This document shows positions 8,458 to 18,264 of a DNA stretch of 62,290 bases, in pieces. The DNA is taken from assembly GCA_025055455.1 (NCBI GenBank), contig JANWXD010000023.1:1-62290 (forward strand), read 5' to 3'. This stretch comes from Bryobacteraceae bacterium. Lineage in GTDB: Bacteria; Acidobacteriota; Terriglobia; Bryobacterales; Bryobacteraceae. The notes beneath the pieces were generated by a model, which worked only from the letters and a program-made list of their open reading frames with translations, made no database searches and had not been told where the DNA came from. A program made the translations under genes and the position numbers. Every line of letters starts with the position of its first letter. Within the stretch, counting starts at the first letter, position 1.

Positions 8458-9402
8458 ATGCCGGCTCATTCGCCGAAGCTTGCGCTGCGCGTCGAAGGCC
8501 TTCGCAAAACATACAAGGACGTCGTGGCCGTAGACGGAGTGGACCTGGCCGTGCAGGCGGGCGAATGCTTCGGCTTGCTGGGGCCTAACGGCGCGGGAAA
8601 AACGACGACGATTGAAATCTGCGAAGGCCTGCTCGAGCCGGACGCGGGGGTGGTCGAGGTGCTCGGTTTGAGCTGGCGAAACTCCGCGCGCCAGCTGCGG
8701 CAGCGTCTCGGAGTGCAGTTGCAGGACACGCAGCTGTCAGAGAAGCTCACCGTGGAAGAAACGGTCCGGCTGTTCCGCAGCTTTTACCACCGGGGATTGG
8801 CCGTCGAGGATGTCATCGCTCTGATGCAGCTCGAGGAGAAACGGAAGGCGCGCCTTAGCGCTCTCTCAGGAGGCCAGCGGCAGCGGCTGGCGATGGCGTG
8901 CGCGCTCGTCGGAGATCCGGAACTGCTGTTTCTAGACGAGCCGACCACGGGCCTGGATCCCCAAGCCCGACGTCAGCTCTGGGAGCTCATCGACGCGCTC
9001 AAACGTGAAGGCCGCACGATCGTCCTCACCACGCATTACATGGAAGAGGCAGAGCGGTTGTGCGACCGTGTGGCCATCATGGACTACGGGCGCATCATCG
9101 CCCTAGGCACGCCGGCGGAATTGATCGCCTCGATCGGCGGAGGGCACGTCGTCGAATTCTCGGTGGACGGCGGCGGGGCAGGGCTCGACCCCGGAGAACT
9201 CGCCGCTCTCGAAGGAGTGCGCTCCGTGCGGCGGAACAACGGCCGGTACGAGCTACAGGTGACCGACTGGCATCGGGCCGTGCCCTGTCTTCTTGCGGCG
9301 ATGGTTCAGCGTCGCATCCCTGTCAGCGAGCTGCGCACCCACTCGGCCACGCTCGAGGACGTCTTCGTCACACTCACCGGGAGGCACCTGCGGGATGAGT
9401 GA
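8458..9402 (+). CDS. ABC transporter ATP-binding protein (DrrA/CcmA type)
   Basis: A 314-residue ATPase. The nucleotide-binding motifs are complete: Walker A GPNGAGKTTT (about residues 43-52), ABC signature LSGGQRQRLAMA (about 137-148), Walker B LLFLDEPTTGLD (about 156-167) and the switch histidine in TTHYMEEAE. The C-terminal ~90 residues after the ATPase match the extra regulatory domain seen in exporters of drug/lipid type. It forms a two-gene operon with the permease, overlapping it by 8 nt. The pair should export a hydrophobic compound; the substrate is unknown. Confidence 0.93.
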   Translation: MPAHSPKLALRVEGLRKTYKDVVAVDGVDLAVQAGECFGLLGPNGAGKTTTIEICEGLLEPDAGVVEVLGLSWRNSARQLRQRLGVQLQDTQLSEKLTVEETVRLFRSFYHRGLAVEDVIALMQLEEKRKARLSALSGGQRQRLAMACALVGDPELLFLDEPTTGLDPQARRQLWELIDALKREGRTIVLTTHYMEEAERLCDRVAIMDYGRIIALGTPAELIASIGGGHVVEFSVDGGGAGLDPGELAALEGVRSVRRNNGRYELQVTDWHRAVPCLLAAMVQRRIPVSELRTHSATLEDVFVTLTGRHLRDE

Positions 9403-10474
9403 CCGCGCCGCGGTTCTGGACCGACCGTTGAGAGCCGTCCCGCTGGCTTTTCGGGAGCGCTCCCTCGTTCAGCTCACGCTCGTGCGGTTTCGCGAGTTCT
9501 GGCGCGAGCCGGAAGCGATCTTCTGGGTGTTCATTTTTCCGATCCTGCTAACAGCCGGGCTGGGAATCGCATTTCGCAGCGGGCCGGCGCAAGCCTTGCC
9601 CATCGGCGTCACCGACGACGGCTTGGCGGCCGTGCTGCAAGCTGAGCCGAGCCTCTCGGTGCGTCGTTTGGACGCCCGCACGGCGGAGGACCAACTGCGC
9701 TTGGGCCGGATTCACCTGCTGGTGACCCCGGAAGCTGGCGGCGGCGTGCGCCTCCGCTACGATGACACCAATCCCGAATCGCGCACGGCCGGCCTGCTCG
9801 TGGAACGGGCGCTTCAGCGAGCGGCCGGCGTCCGCGACCGCGTCCCCGTGACGGCAGAAATCGCTCGGGAGCCAGGATCGCGCTATATCGACTTCGTCGT
9901 CCCGGGTCTGCTCGGGATGAATCTGATGGGCAGCGGCATGTGGGGCGTCGGGTTCGCCATCGTGGACGCCCGCCGCAAGCGTCTGCTCAAACGCCTGGTG
10001 GCCTCACCCATGTCCCGCGCCGAGTACCTGCTGTCGTTCCTCCTGTCGCGGCTCGTCTTGCTGCTGCTCGAAGTCACGGCCTTGGTGGGTTTCGGCGTGC
10101 TGGCCTTCGGCGTGCCGGTAAATGGCCCTGTCTGGCAGCTCGCGTTGCTGTGCGTCCTGGCTTCGCTGTGTTTCAGCGCGCTGGGCTTGTTGATCGCTTC
10201 CCGGACGCGCACCATCGAGGCCGCCTCGGGCTGGATGAACTTCGTCATGCTGCCGATGTGGGTTTTCTCCGGTGTTTTCTTCTCCTATGAACGTTTTCCT
10301 GAGGCGTTCCATCCGTTCATCCGCCTCCTGCCTCTGACGGCGGCGATCGACGCCTTGCGCGCCAACATGCTTCAAGGGGCGGGGTTGGAACAGGTCGCCC
10401 CCGAAGTGGCGGTGATGGGCGGCTGGCTCGGGCTGAGCTTTTTTGCGGCGCTCGCCTTGTTCCGCTGGCGATAA
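9395..10474 (+). CDS. ABC-2 type transporter permease
   Basis: A 359-residue membrane subunit of an ABC-2 exporter. A first membrane helix (WVFIFPILLTAGLGIAF, about residues 45-62) is followed by a ~110-residue extracytoplasmic domain and then five or six helices from about residue 165 to the end (PGLLGMNLMGSGMWGVGFAI, LVLLLLEVTALVGFGVLAFG and WMNFVMLPMWVFSGVFFS). The last phrase is the conserved ABC-2 permease signature. The ATG at 9395 lies inside the ATPase gene, so translation is coupled. With the upstream ATPase it makes a half-transporter that must dimerise. Confidence 0.9.
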   Translation: MSDRAAVLDRPLRAVPLAFRERSLVQLTLVRFREFWREPEAIFWVFIFPILLTAGLGIAFRSGPAQALPIGVTDDGLAAVLQAEPSLSVRRLDARTAEDQLRLGRIHLLVTPEAGGGVRLRYDDTNPESRTAGLLVERALQRAAGVRDRVPVTAEIAREPGSRYIDFVVPGLLGMNLMGSGMWGVGFAIVDARRKRLLKRLVASPMSRAEYLLSFLLSRLVLLLLEVTALVGFGVLAFGVPVNGPVWQLALLCVLASLCFSALGLLIASRTRTIEAASGWMNFVMLPMWVFSGVFFSYERFPEAFHPFIRLLPLTAAIDALRANMLQGAGLEQVAPEVAVMGGWLGLSFFAALALFRWR

Positions 10475-10502
10475 GCCTTCGAAGCCGCCTAGCGGCGCGC
10501 GC

Positions 10503-10508
10503 TACAAT
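10503..10508 (+). promoter_or_regulatory. -10 box (TACAAT) 6 nt before the penicillin acylase family start
   Basis: GCTACAAT ends 6 nt before ATG 10515; no Shine-Dalgarno is present. It gives the acylase its own predicted leaderless promoter only 29 nt after the permease stop. Confidence 0.4.
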
Positions 10509-10514
10509 TTCGCC

Positions 10515-12746
10515 ATGCTCGCTCGCTTCCTCGCCGTGCTGGTCGTGGTAGCTGCCGCATCGAACGGCGAAACAGTGCGGCTCCCGGGCTTGCAGCAACC
10601 GGTGGAAATCCTGCGCGACCGTTGGGGCGTCCCGCATATCTATGCCCGCACGCAGGCAGATTTGTTCTTTGCCCAGGGCTACATGGCGGCACGCGACCGG
10701 CTGTGGCAGATCGACCTGTGGCGCCGCATCGGCACGGGCAAGCTGTCGGAAATTCTGGGTCCCGCGGCCCTCGAACGTGACCGTCTGGCGCGCTCGGTGC
10801 GCTTCCGCGGCGATTGGAATGCCGAGTGGCGCAGTTACGCGCCGGACGCCAAGCCGATTATCGAGTCGTTCGTCGCGGGGATCAACGCCTACATCGATTC
10901 TCTCGGCGGGCGGCGCCCGCTGGAGTTTCGCGTAGCCGGATACGATCCGGGTCGTTGGGTCCCCGAGGATGTGGTAGCGCGGATGGCTGGGCTGGTGATG
11001 ACGCGCAATCTGTCGAGCGAGGTGCGCCGAGCCGAAGACGCCCGCCGATTCGGACTGGAAACTCTAGAACGGTACATGCCGCCGGAGCCGTTCGTCCGCC
11101 TGGAAATTCCCCACGGGCTCGATCTGGCGGACATCACCGGCGAGATCTTACGCGTCTACGAGGAAGCCACGGGCCCGGCGCGTTTTCCCGAAACGGAGGC
11201 CAGTAACAACTGGGTGGTCGCCGGTAGTCTGTCGGCCAGCGGCAAACCGCTTCTAGCCAACGACCCTCACCGGCCCATTCTGATTCCATCGCTGCGTAAG
11301 ACGGTGCATCTGGTGGGGCCGGGATGGAACGCGATCGGCGCCGGCGAGCCGGCTCTTCCGGGCATCGCCCTGGGCCACAACGAACACATCGCCTTCGGTT
11401 TCACCATCGTAGGGATCGACCAGCAAGATCTGTACGTCGAGCGGCTTCACCCGGAGGACCCGAATCGATACCTGTATCGCGGCAAGTGGCTCCCCGTGGA
11501 GATCGAACGTCAGGCGGTCATTGTGCAAGGCCGCCAGGCACCCGAGACGGTCGAGTTGCGCTATACGAGACACGGCCCGGTGATCCATGAGGATCGTTCG
11601 CGCCGCCGGGCCTACGCACTGCGCTGGGTGGGATCCGAGCCCGGAGGGGCCGGCTATCTAGCTGCTCTCTCGGTGGCGCGGGCGCGCAACTGGAGCGAAT
11701 TTCTCCGCGCCCTCGAGCGCTGGAAAGTCCCCTCGCAGAACATGGTCTATGCCGACACGGCCGGTAACATCGGTTGGCAAGTGGCTGGTCTCACTCCGAT
11801 CCGGCCAAACTGGTCCGGACTGTTTCCCGTTCCCGGGCATACGGGCGAATTCGAGTGGGCCGGCTTCCGCAAGCTGGAGGAACTGCCGCGCCTCTTCAAT
11901 CCGCCTTCAGGCTTCATTGCGACCGCCAACCACAATATCCTGCCACCGAATTACCGCGTCGCTCTCGGCTACGAGTGGGCTCCGCCGTACCGCTTCCAGC
12001 GGATTCAAGAAGTTCTTTCGACGGGGCGAAAATTCACGCTCGCGGACTTCGAGCGGCTCCAACACGATGTGGTGTCCTTGCCAGCGCGGCGCTTCCAAGG
12101 CGTATTGCGCCGCCTCGAGCGGAATTTCCCCGGGCGCAAGGGCCGAATCGTCGACCGATTGCTGCGCTGGGACGGCGCCCTGACGAGCGATTCCTTCGAA
12201 GCCGTAGTCTACGAGGTGTGGCTTTCCAAACTTCCCGAAGCGGTCTTCGGCGCCGAGCTGGGAAGCCGAGTCAGTGTGGCGAGGCTGCTCGAAGAACTCG
12301 AGAAGGATCCCAAGCCGCATGTGCTCGAGTCGGCGCTGGAGGCCGCCCTGCAAGACATCGAAAGCCGTCTGGGCCCGGACGAGGCAGCGTGGCGCTGGGG
12401 GAGGCTCCACACTGTCGAGTTTCGTCACCCTCTGGGCGTGAAAGCCTGGCATCGAGGCCCGTTCGAGCGCCCGGGCGACGCCCATACCGTCAACGCTGCC
12501 TCCGGTCCTGCCTTCCGGCAAACCAATGGCGCATCGTACCGGCAGATCTTCGACCTGGCTGACTGGGACCGCTCGGTGATTACTAATGTGCCCGGCGAAT
12601 CGGGCGATCCATCGAGCAAACATTACGACGATCTCATTGCAGACTGGCTCGAAGGCCGGTACCACCCGCTGCCTTTTTCGCGCGCGGCGGTGGAGGCCGC
12701 AACCGTCGAACGGATCACGCTGGAGCCAGTGAGCGGGGGACGGTAA
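10515..12746 (+). CDS. Penicillin acylase family protein (Ntn hydrolase)
   Basis: A 743-residue exported precursor with a signal peptide at residues 1-19. Members are cut autocatalytically so that a serine becomes the N-terminus of the beta chain and the nucleophile. The site is seen as EAS-NNWVVAG with Ser230 (SNNW), and the matching KPLLANDPHR lies just behind. The alpha part has RDRWGVPHIYA and FAQGYMAARDRLWQ, both family hallmarks; the beta part has the conserved ASNNW, GHNEHIAFGFT and TANHN. Substrates include N-acyl homoserine lactones, aculeacin-type lipopeptides and beta-lactams; sequence alone cannot choose. It probably acts in the periplasm. Confidence 0.9.
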   Translation: MLARFLAVLVVVAAASNGETVRLPGLQQPVEILRDRWGVPHIYARTQADLFFAQGYMAARDRLWQIDLWRRIGTGKLSEILGPAALERDRLARSVRFRGDWNAEWRSYAPDAKPIIESFVAGINAYIDSLGGRRPLEFRVAGYDPGRWVPEDVVARMAGLVMTRNLSSEVRRAEDARRFGLETLERYMPPEPFVRLEIPHGLDLADITGEILRVYEEATGPARFPETEASNNWVVAGSLSASGKPLLANDPHRPILIPSLRKTVHLVGPGWNAIGAGEPALPGIALGHNEHIAFGFTIVGIDQQDLYVERLHPEDPNRYLYRGKWLPVEIERQAVIVQGRQAPETVELRYTRHGPVIHEDRSRRRAYALRWVGSEPGGAGYLAALSVARARNWSEFLRALERWKVPSQNMVYADTAGNIGWQVAGLTPIRPNWSGLFPVPGHTGEFEWAGFRKLEELPRLFNPPSGFIATANHNILPPNYRVALGYEWAPPYRFQRIQEVLSTGRKFTLADFERLQHDVVSLPARRFQGVLRRLERNFPGRKGRIVDRLLRWDGALTSDSFEAVVYEVWLSKLPEAVFGAELGSRVSVARLLEELEKDPKPHVLESALEAALQDIESRLGPDEAAWRWGRLHTVEFRHPLGVKAWHRGPFERPGDAHTVNAASGPAFRQTNGASYRQIFDLADWDRSVITNVPGESGDPSSKHYDDLIADWLEGRYHPLPFSRAAVEAATVERITLEPVSGGR

Positions 12747-12757
12747 CCGACGGCCTC

Positions 12758-13867
12758 TCAAGCCCGCGCGACCTCGAGCAGGACCTCGCGGAACTTCGCC
12801 ATCTCCGCCGCTGTCCCGATGGTGACGCGCAGCATATGGTCCAGGGGCGGAAAGTGGCGTCCAGGCGCCACGCCCCTGCGATACATGGCGGGCAGCAATT
12901 CCCGGACGTCGCGGCCTACGTCGATCATCACGAAATTCGCCTGCGATGCGATGAAGCCGAAGCCATGCCGCTCGAGCCAGACGTAGAGTTCGTCACGCAA
13001 CAGCGCGGTGCGGGCCCGTCGCTCGGGGACGAGGGTCGACGCTTCCTCGAGAGCCGCTCGCGCCGCGCGGGCGCCGACGATAGAGATCACGTTGTCACGG
13101 AAGGGCTCCATGCGGCGGATCAACTCCGGCTTGGCGCAGCCGAACCCGACCCGCAGGCCGGCGAGGCCGTAGATCTTCGAAAAGGTTCTCGCCACCACCA
13201 CATCCTTGCCTTGCTCGACATAGGCAATGGCAGTGGCTAAGTCGGCGGCCTCGGCGAAATGGATGTATGCCTCGTCGACCAGAAGTACAGTGTTAACCGG
13301 CAGGTTGGCGGCTAACCAATCGAGTTCGCTTTTCGGAGTATACGCTCCCGTAGGGTTGTTCGGGTTGCACAGATAGATCAGGCCCCCTCGGCTGTTTTCG
13401 GCCGCGGCGACCAGCGCTTTGACGTCGGCCGCGTAGCCCTCGGTGAGGGGCACGCGGATGACCGGGCGCCCCAGGGCTCGCGTGATCCCTTCCGGCGCTT
13501 CGAACGTAGGCCACATTGTGATCAGAGGGCGGTCGGGCGCCGTGAATGCGTCAATCGCTGCGTGGAGGATCTCGCTCGAGCCGGCGCCGACCAGCACCTG
13601 CTCCCGGTCCAGCCCTTCGCTGCGCGCCACCGCCGCGCAAAAGTCGCCGAACTCTTGGAAGTGATAACGCCACGCGTGCGGGAGCACCTCGCGCATGGCC
13701 TCGAGCGCACGGCGGCTGGGGCCTTCTGGATTCTCGTTGGCGTTGAGCCAAATCATATCGGGGGCCAAGTCGACCCCCGCGAGCGCCCGCTGCGCCAAGG
13801 CCCGCTCACTCCAACCGCCAGGAGCGGCCAACGCCGCCAGAGCCCGCGCGAAACCGCGCCGTGTCAT
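12758..13867 (-). CDS. Pyridoxal-phosphate aminotransferase (class I/II, HisC-like) with Tat-like signal
   Basis: A 369-residue aminotransferase. Its fold-type I features include LNANENPEGPS at the start of the domain (about residues 38-48), LVGAGSSEILHAAIDAF, YLCNPNNPTGAY with the substrate-binding Asn, LVDEAYIHFAE, and ARTFSKIYGLAGLRVGFG where the Lys of FSK carries PLP. This is the histidinol-phosphate aminotransferase pattern. Unlike cytosolic HisC it starts MTRRGFARALAALAAPGG, a twin-arginine-like leader, so export of the folded PLP enzyme is predicted. The gene is not near his genes. It lies 11 nt from the convergent acylase gene and its start is divergent from the methyltransferase. 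Confidence 0.82.
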   Translation of the reverse strand: MTRRGFARALAALAAPGGWSERALAQRALAGVDLAPDMIWLNANENPEGPSRRALEAMREVLPHAWRYHFQEFGDFCAAVARSEGLDREQVLVGAGSSEILHAAIDAFTAPDRPLITMWPTFEAPEGITRALGRPVIRVPLTEGYAADVKALVAAAENSRGGLIYLCNPNNPTGAYTPKSELDWLAANLPVNTVLLVDEAYIHFAEAADLATAIAYVEQGKDVVVARTFSKIYGLAGLRVGFGCAKPELIRRMEPFRDNVISIVGARAARAALEEASTLVPERRARTALLRDELYVWLERHGFGFIASQANFVMIDVGRDVRELLPAMYRRGVAPGRHFPPLDHMLRVTIGTAAEMAKFREVLLEVARA

Positions 13868-13916
13868 GATGGTTCCTTTCCGAGCGATACGCCGTGTTTT
13901 AAGATCTTCCTACATC

Positions 13917-14741
13917 ATGGGCGTGCGGGTCGAGCAGGAGCGGGAGTTTTTCGACGAACACTACCGCCGGCTGCTCTCCTATCCCGACCATGCCCTGGTC
14001 AGCGACTTAGCCGCTTTCCGGAGATTCCTCGACGACCCGGGCCATCCGTTCTATGAACGCCGGCGCCTCTATGCGGCGGCGCTGGCGCGTTTACTGGAGG
14101 AGCCAGTGGCGGGGCTGAAGGTCCTCGACTACGGCTGCGGCCCGGGGGATTGGGGCGTGATGCTGGCGACGCTCGGCGCCACGGTCACGCTGCTCGACCT
14201 CTCGCCCGCTGCGGTGGAACTTGGCTTGCGGCGGGCGCGAGCCAATGGCGTAGCCGACCGGGTCCGCGGAGTGGCCTGCGATGCCTCTAATTTGAACTGT
14301 TTCGCCGACGGCGAGTTCGATCTCATTTTCGCCGCCGCAGCGCTCCACCATACATTGAAGTACCCGAACACTCTGCAGGAGCTGGCCCGCGTGCTCAGGG
14401 TCTGCGGCCGGCTCGTGCTCGCCGAAACCTACGGCAACAATCCGCTCTTGAACCTCGCCCGGCGCCTCCGCGCCCGCTGGAGCCGGGAACCGGCAGAACA
14501 GGGCGAGGAAATCCTCTTCGGCGACCGTGAAGTGGTGCAGCTTCGCCGCCACTTCCGCATCGTGGAAGTCCAGCCGCTCAACCTCCTGGCCATGGCGAAG
14601 CGGCTGTTCCGGGGCCGCTTCGACAACCCCGCGGTGCGCGCCGCGCTTCGCATGCTGGAAAAGGCGGACAACGTCCTTTTGAGAGCTTTACCCTGGCTGC
14701 GCCGCTATTGCGGTGAGGTGGTGATCGTGGCGGTCAAATAA
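13917..14741 (+). CDS. Class I SAM-dependent methyltransferase
   Basis: A 274-residue methyltransferase. Motif I is LKVLDYGCGPGDWGVMLA (about residues 66-83), then VTLLDLSPAAVELG with the acidic residue that binds the SAM ribose, and the later FDLIFAAAALHHTLKYP (about 135-151), typical of UbiE/Methyltransf_11 proteins. The acceptor cannot be predicted. ATG 13917 is chosen because it gives the usual N-terminus MGVRVEQEREFFDEHYRRL and follows a TAAGAT box by 11 nt. The stop is 8 nt from the convergent frr stop. Confidence 0.85.
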   Translation: MGVRVEQEREFFDEHYRRLLSYPDHALVSDLAAFRRFLDDPGHPFYERRRLYAAALARLLEEPVAGLKVLDYGCGPGDWGVMLATLGATVTLLDLSPAAVELGLRRARANGVADRVRGVACDASNLNCFADGEFDLIFAAAALHHTLKYPNTLQELARVLRVCGRLVLAETYGNNPLLNLARRLRARWSREPAEQGEEILFGDREVVQLRRHFRIVEVQPLNLLAMAKRLFRGRFDNPAVRAALRMLEKADNVLLRALPWLRRYCGEVVIVAVK

Positions 14742-14749
14742 TCCCGGCG

Positions 14750-15346
14750 CTACTTTAGCTCCAAAATCTCTTTTTCCTTCGCCTTCGAGGCCGCATCGAT
14801 CTTCTGGGTGTAGGTGTCGGTAAGCTTTTGGATCTCGTCCAGCGCGCGCCGCTCCTCGTCTTCGCTGATCAGTTTCTCCTTGAGCAGCTTCTTGATGGCC
14901 TCGTTGGCGTCCCGGCGGATGTTGCGGACCGCCACGCGATGCTCTTCGGTGATGGTGTGCAGGTGTTTGACGAGCTCTTTCCGCCGTTCTTCGGTCAGCG
15001 GGGGAATCGGAATCCGGATGACTTTGCCGTCGTTCATCGGGTTCAAGCCGAGATCCGAAGAACGGATCGCCTTCTCGATGGCGCCGATTTGCGAGACATC
15101 CCAGGGTTGCACCGTGATCAGGGAGGGCTCGGGCACGTGCAAGGTGGCGAGCTGATTGAGCGGCGTCAGCGTGCCGTAATAGTCCACGCGGATGTGATCC
15201 AGCAGACTCACTGAAGCGCGCCCCGTGCGGATCCCAGCCATCTCGTGCTGCAGGTCGGTGAGGGCCTTCTCCATGCGCGTTCGGGCGTTTTGTTCGATCT
15301 CTTTGACGGACTGAAACGTTTGGCCGGCTGGCTGCGCTTGCTTCAT
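14750..15346 (-). CDS. frr: Ribosome recycling factor
   Basis: A 198-residue protein that splits post-termination 70S ribosomes together with EF-G. Typical sequence includes [19 protein letters not shown] (about residues 41-59), [20 protein letters not shown], and [13 protein letters not shown] with a long charged C-terminal coiled coil that forms domain I. Length is normal apart from a 12-residue N-terminal extension ([12 protein letters not shown]). A good Shine-Dalgarno (AGGAGGT) precedes the ATG. It is the last gene of the rpsB-tsf-pyrH-frr series. Confidence 0.97.
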   Translation of the reverse strand: MKQAQPAGQTFQSVKEIEQNARTRMEKALTDLQHEMAGIRTGRASVSLLDHIRVDYYGTLTPLNQLATLHVPEPSLITVQPWDVSQIGAIEKAIRSSDLGLNPMNDGKVIRIPIPPLTEERRKELVKHLHTITEEHRVAVRNIRRDANEAIKKLLKEKLISEDEERRALDEIQKLTDTYTQKIDAASKAKEKEILELK

Positions 15347-15376
15347 CGGGCTACCTCCTGTCGTGCGAAGCCGGGA

Positions 15377-16081
15377 CTAGGCGTGGATAAGCGTACCCAC
15401 GGCTTCGCCCATCGAAATACGCATTATATTTCCGGGCTCGTTGAGATTGAAAACGGCGATGGGAAGCCCGTGGTCGCGGCACATGGCGACGCAGGCGGCA
15501 TCCAGGACGCCCAGGCCCCGCGCCAGCACCTCCTGGAACGAGATCTCCCGGAACAGGACGGCATCCGGGTGCTGCTCTGGGTCTTTGTCGAACACGCCGG
15601 CCACGCGCGTGCCTTTCGCCAGCAGTTCGGCCTCGATCTCGAGGGCGCGAAGCGCCGCGGCGGTATCGGTCGACACATACGGGTTGGAGGTTCCTCCGGC
15701 GAAGACCACGATGCGCCCTTGTTGCAGGCGCCGCAAGGCCCGGGCTGCGGAGTGCGGCTCGGCGATGCGCGGCATTTCGATCGCCGAGAGCACGCAGGCC
15801 GGCGCGCCGGCCGCCTCGAGGACGTCGGCTAGAGCCAGGGCATTCATCACGGTGGCCAGCATGCCCATCGTGTCGGCCGTCACGCGCCGGATGCCCCGAG
15901 CCGACACCCCCCGGATCAAGTTTCCGCCGCCGATGACAATACCGAGCTGGACGCCGGCCGCCGCAACTTGCGCGATTTCCGAAGCTAAGGTGGCGGCGCG
16001 CTGGGCGCTGAATCCCTGGCCCGCGGCTCCAGCGACTGCCTCGCCGCTCAGCTTGAGCAGGATACGCCGATAGCGGGCCAC
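15377..16081 (-). CDS. pyrH: UMP kinase
   Basis: A 234-residue bacterial UMP kinase of the amino acid kinase fold, making UDP from UMP and ATP. Seen are ILLKLSGEA at the start (phosphate-binding Lys and Gly), GIVIGGGNLIRG (about residues 48-59), ADTMGMLATVMNALAL and FAGGTSNPYVSTDTAAALRALE, all PyrH signatures, plus GVFDKDPEQ near the allosteric/nucleotide site. GTG 16081 is chosen because it gives the standard start VARYRRILLKLSGE, 13 nt after the tsf stop. The stop lies 30 nt before frr. Confidence 0.95.
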   Translation of the reverse strand: MARYRRILLKLSGEAVAGAAGQGFSAQRAATLASEIAQVAAAGVQLGIVIGGGNLIRGVSARGIRRVTADTMGMLATVMNALALADVLEAAGAPACVLSAIEMPRIAEPHSAARALRRLQQGRIVVFAGGTSNPYVSTDTAAALRALEIEAELLAKGTRVAGVFDKDPEQHPDAVLFREISFQEVLARGLGVLDAACVAMCRDHGLPIAVFNLNEPGNIMRISMGEAVGTLIHA

Positions 16082-16094
16082 GAACTCGCCCCGC

Positions 16095-16733
16095 TCAAGA
16101 CCGGGGAGCCTCGGCCGCAGCGTCCGGCTCCGGCTGGGAATCCCCCACCTTGAAGCGCACGAAACGCGAAACCGTGATGTTCTCCCCAATTTTGGCGATC
16201 TTGGTTTTGATGAGATCGCCCACCGTGAGGGAGTTGTCTTTGATGAACGGCTGGTCGTACAGGCAAACCTCTTCGAAGAACTTGGCCAGCCGGCCTTCGA
16301 CGATCTTGTCGGCCACGTGGGGCGGCTTGCCCTCGGCTAGCACTCGGGCCCGCTGGATTTCCCGCTCTTTCTCCACCACCTCTGGCGGCACGTCCTCGCG
16401 CCGGATGTATTTCGGATCGGCGGCGGCCACCTGCATGGCGATATCGTGCACCAGCTCGCGGAACTCCTCCGTGCGGGCCACGAAGTCGGTCTCGCAGTTG
16501 ACTTCCACCAGCACCCCGATCTGCGAGCCGGCGTGGATGTAACTGCCGATCAGTCCCTGCTTGGTGCTGCGGCTGGCTTTCTTGGCGGCCGAAGCCAAAC
16601 CCCATTTGCGCAGGACCACGACGGCCTCCTCCATGTCGCCGCCGGTCTGTTCGAGCGCCTTTTTGCACTCCAGGATACCCGCGCCAGTGCGCTCGCGGAG
16701 CTGTTTCACCAGTTGCGCAGTGATTTCCGCCAT
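16095..16733 (-). CDS. tsf: Elongation factor Ts
   Basis: A 212-residue guanine nucleotide exchange factor for EF-Tu. Family signatures are [16 protein letters not shown] (about residues 10-25), [29 protein letters not shown] (about 52-80, including the conserved TDFV that contacts EF-Tu) and [14 protein letters not shown]. It is shorter than the ~280-residue E. coli protein, like the short form found in many non-proteobacteria. The ATG at 16733 is the only plausible start, although the GGAGGG upstream lies about 18 nt away, longer than usual. Confidence 0.96.
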   Translation of the reverse strand: MAEITAQLVKQLRERTGAGILECKKALEQTGGDMEEAVVVLRKWGLASAAKKASRSTKQGLIGSYIHAGSQIGVLVEVNCETDFVARTEEFRELVHDIAMQVAAADPKYIRREDVPPEVVEKEREIQRARVLAEGKPPHVADKIVEGRLAKFFEEVCLYDQPFIKDNSLTVGDLIKTKIAKIGENITVSRFVRFKVGDSQPEPDAAAEAPRS

Positions 16734-16786
16734 GGGCGTTTGTCGCTCGTTCCCTCCTCGTTGCTGCAAAATTCTCGAAGGATGGT

Positions 16787-17716
16787 TCAGGTGTCCGCCT
16801 GGGAAGCCGAAGGGCTTTCGGACTGGGTCACGTCCGCCGTCTCGAGGGTCGGACTCTTGCGGGGTAGCGAAACCGAAGGCAGTTCCTCGTCCGAGAGTCC
16901 CTCCGACAGGATCTGTTCGGCATAGTGCGGATCCGTGTACTTGTCGACGTACTGGCTGTACTCGGGAATCTCTTCCGTTGCGGCCTCGGCCTCCTCCGGC
17001 ACGACGCCCGCGGCGGCGAACTCCTGCTCGGTGGCCAGGGCTTTACCTTCGATGATCGCGTCGGCGATCTTGCTGGCGAACAACCGGATGGCTCGCAGCG
17101 CATCGTCGTTTCCCGGAATCGGGTAGTCGACCTCGTCGGGATCGCAGTTGGTGTCCACCACCGCCACCACCGGAATGCCCAGCTTGCGCGCCTCGCGCAC
17201 GGCGATCGCTTCCTTGTTGGAGTCGATCACGAAGAGCACGTCCGGGAGCCGCGTCATGTCCTTGATGCCCGCCAAGTTCTGCTGCAGATGTTTGCGCTCG
17301 CGCTCGAGGCGAACGATCTCCTTCTTGGTGCGGCCTTCATAGGAGCCATCCGCCGCCATCGCCTCCAGCTCCTTAAGCCGCTTGAGCGATTTCAGCACCG
17401 TGCTCATGTTGGTCAGCAGCCCGCCGAGCCAGCGGTGATTCACGTAGAACATGCCGCATCGGGTGGCTTCCTCGGCGATGGCGTCTTGCGCCTGCCGCTT
17501 CGTGCCCACGAACAGAACGGTCTTGCCCTGGGCCGCCTGTTCGGCCACGAACCGCATGGCGTCCTTGAACAGCTTCAGGGTCTTTTGCAGATCGATGATG
17601 TAAATCCCGTTGCGTTCGCCGAAGATGTATTCTTTCATCTTCGGATTCCAGCGCTTGGTCTGGTGCCCGAAGTGAACGCCCGCTTCGAGCAATTCTTTCA
17701 TCGTAATCGACGGCAA
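16787..17716 (-). CDS. rpsB: Ribosomal protein S2
   Basis: A 309-residue S2 with the usual core [54 protein letters not shown] and [11 protein letters not shown]. Start choice: the TTG at 17716 lies 4 nt after GGAGG and gives [13 protein letters not shown], which aligns with MATVSMRDMLKAG of other S2 proteins; the internal ATG (17701) would be 19 nt from that site. The last ~80 residues are an acidic, low-complexity tail ([17 protein letters not shown] and beyond) longer than in E. coli S2 (241 residues). Confidence 0.96.
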   Translation of the reverse strand: MPSITMKELLEAGVHFGHQTKRWNPKMKEYIFGERNGIYIIDLQKTLKLFKDAMRFVAEQAAQGKTVLFVGTKRQAQDAIAEEATRCGMFYVNHRWLGGLLTNMSTVLKSLKRLKELEAMAADGSYEGRTKKEIVRLERERKHLQQNLAGIKDMTRLPDVLFVIDSNKEAIAVREARKLGIPVVAVVDTNCDPDEVDYPIPGNDDALRAIRLFASKIADAIIEGKALATEQEFAAAGVVPEEAEAATEEIPEYSQYVDKYTDPHYAEQILSEGLSDEELPSVSLPRKSPTLETADVTQSESPSASQADT

Positions 17717-17852
17717 ACTGCCTCCTTACGCCCTCTGTGTGAGATGCCCGTGCGCGGCCCAAAGCGAAATTTGCGCACGGGGAAAGCAGCCGAAAGCGCC
17801 GGCACGATAGCGCCCCTGCACTGCCGCCGGCCGGCTGCCCCGGACTGCATGA

Positions 17853-18248
17853 TTACCGTTTGGAGAACTGGAACCGCTTGCGCGCACCCTTCTGGCCGTA
17901 CTTCTTGCGCTCGTGCTTGCGCGGGTCGCGCGTGAGAAAACCGAGTTCCTTCAGCTTGGCGCGCAGCTCGGCGTTGAATTCCACCAGTGCCCGCGCGATG
18001 CCCAGTCGGGCCGCGCCAGCCTGACCACTGAGGCCCCCGCCATCGGCCAGAATCATCACGTCGAACTTGTCGGCCGTCTCCGTCGCCAGCAGCGGTTGGC
18101 GGACCACAGTGCGCGTGGCCTCCGTAGGGAAATACTCTTCAAAAGGACGGTGATTTACCGTGATCTGGCCTTTTCCGGGACGCAGAAACACGCGCGCCAC
18201 CGCCGATTTACGCCGCCCCGTCCCGAGATACTGTACCAGTGTGGCCAC
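17853..18248 (-). CDS. rpsI: Ribosomal protein S9
   Basis: A 131-residue S9 starting at GTG 18248 with sequence [20 protein letters not shown]. The family signature [19 protein letters not shown] (about residues 68-86) and the basic C-terminal tail ending [11 protein letters not shown], which reaches the P-site tRNA, are both present. It follows rplM by 16 nt with AAGGGG as Shine-Dalgarno, the standard L13-S9 pair. Confidence 0.97.
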   Translation of the reverse strand: MATLVQYLGTGRRKSAVARVFLRPGKGQITVNHRPFEEYFPTEATRTVVRQPLLATETADKFDVMILADGGGLSGQAGAARLGIARALVEFNAELRAKLKELGFLTRDPRKHERKKYGQKGARKRFQFSKR

Positions 18249-18264
18249 CGAGCAAATCCCCTTT

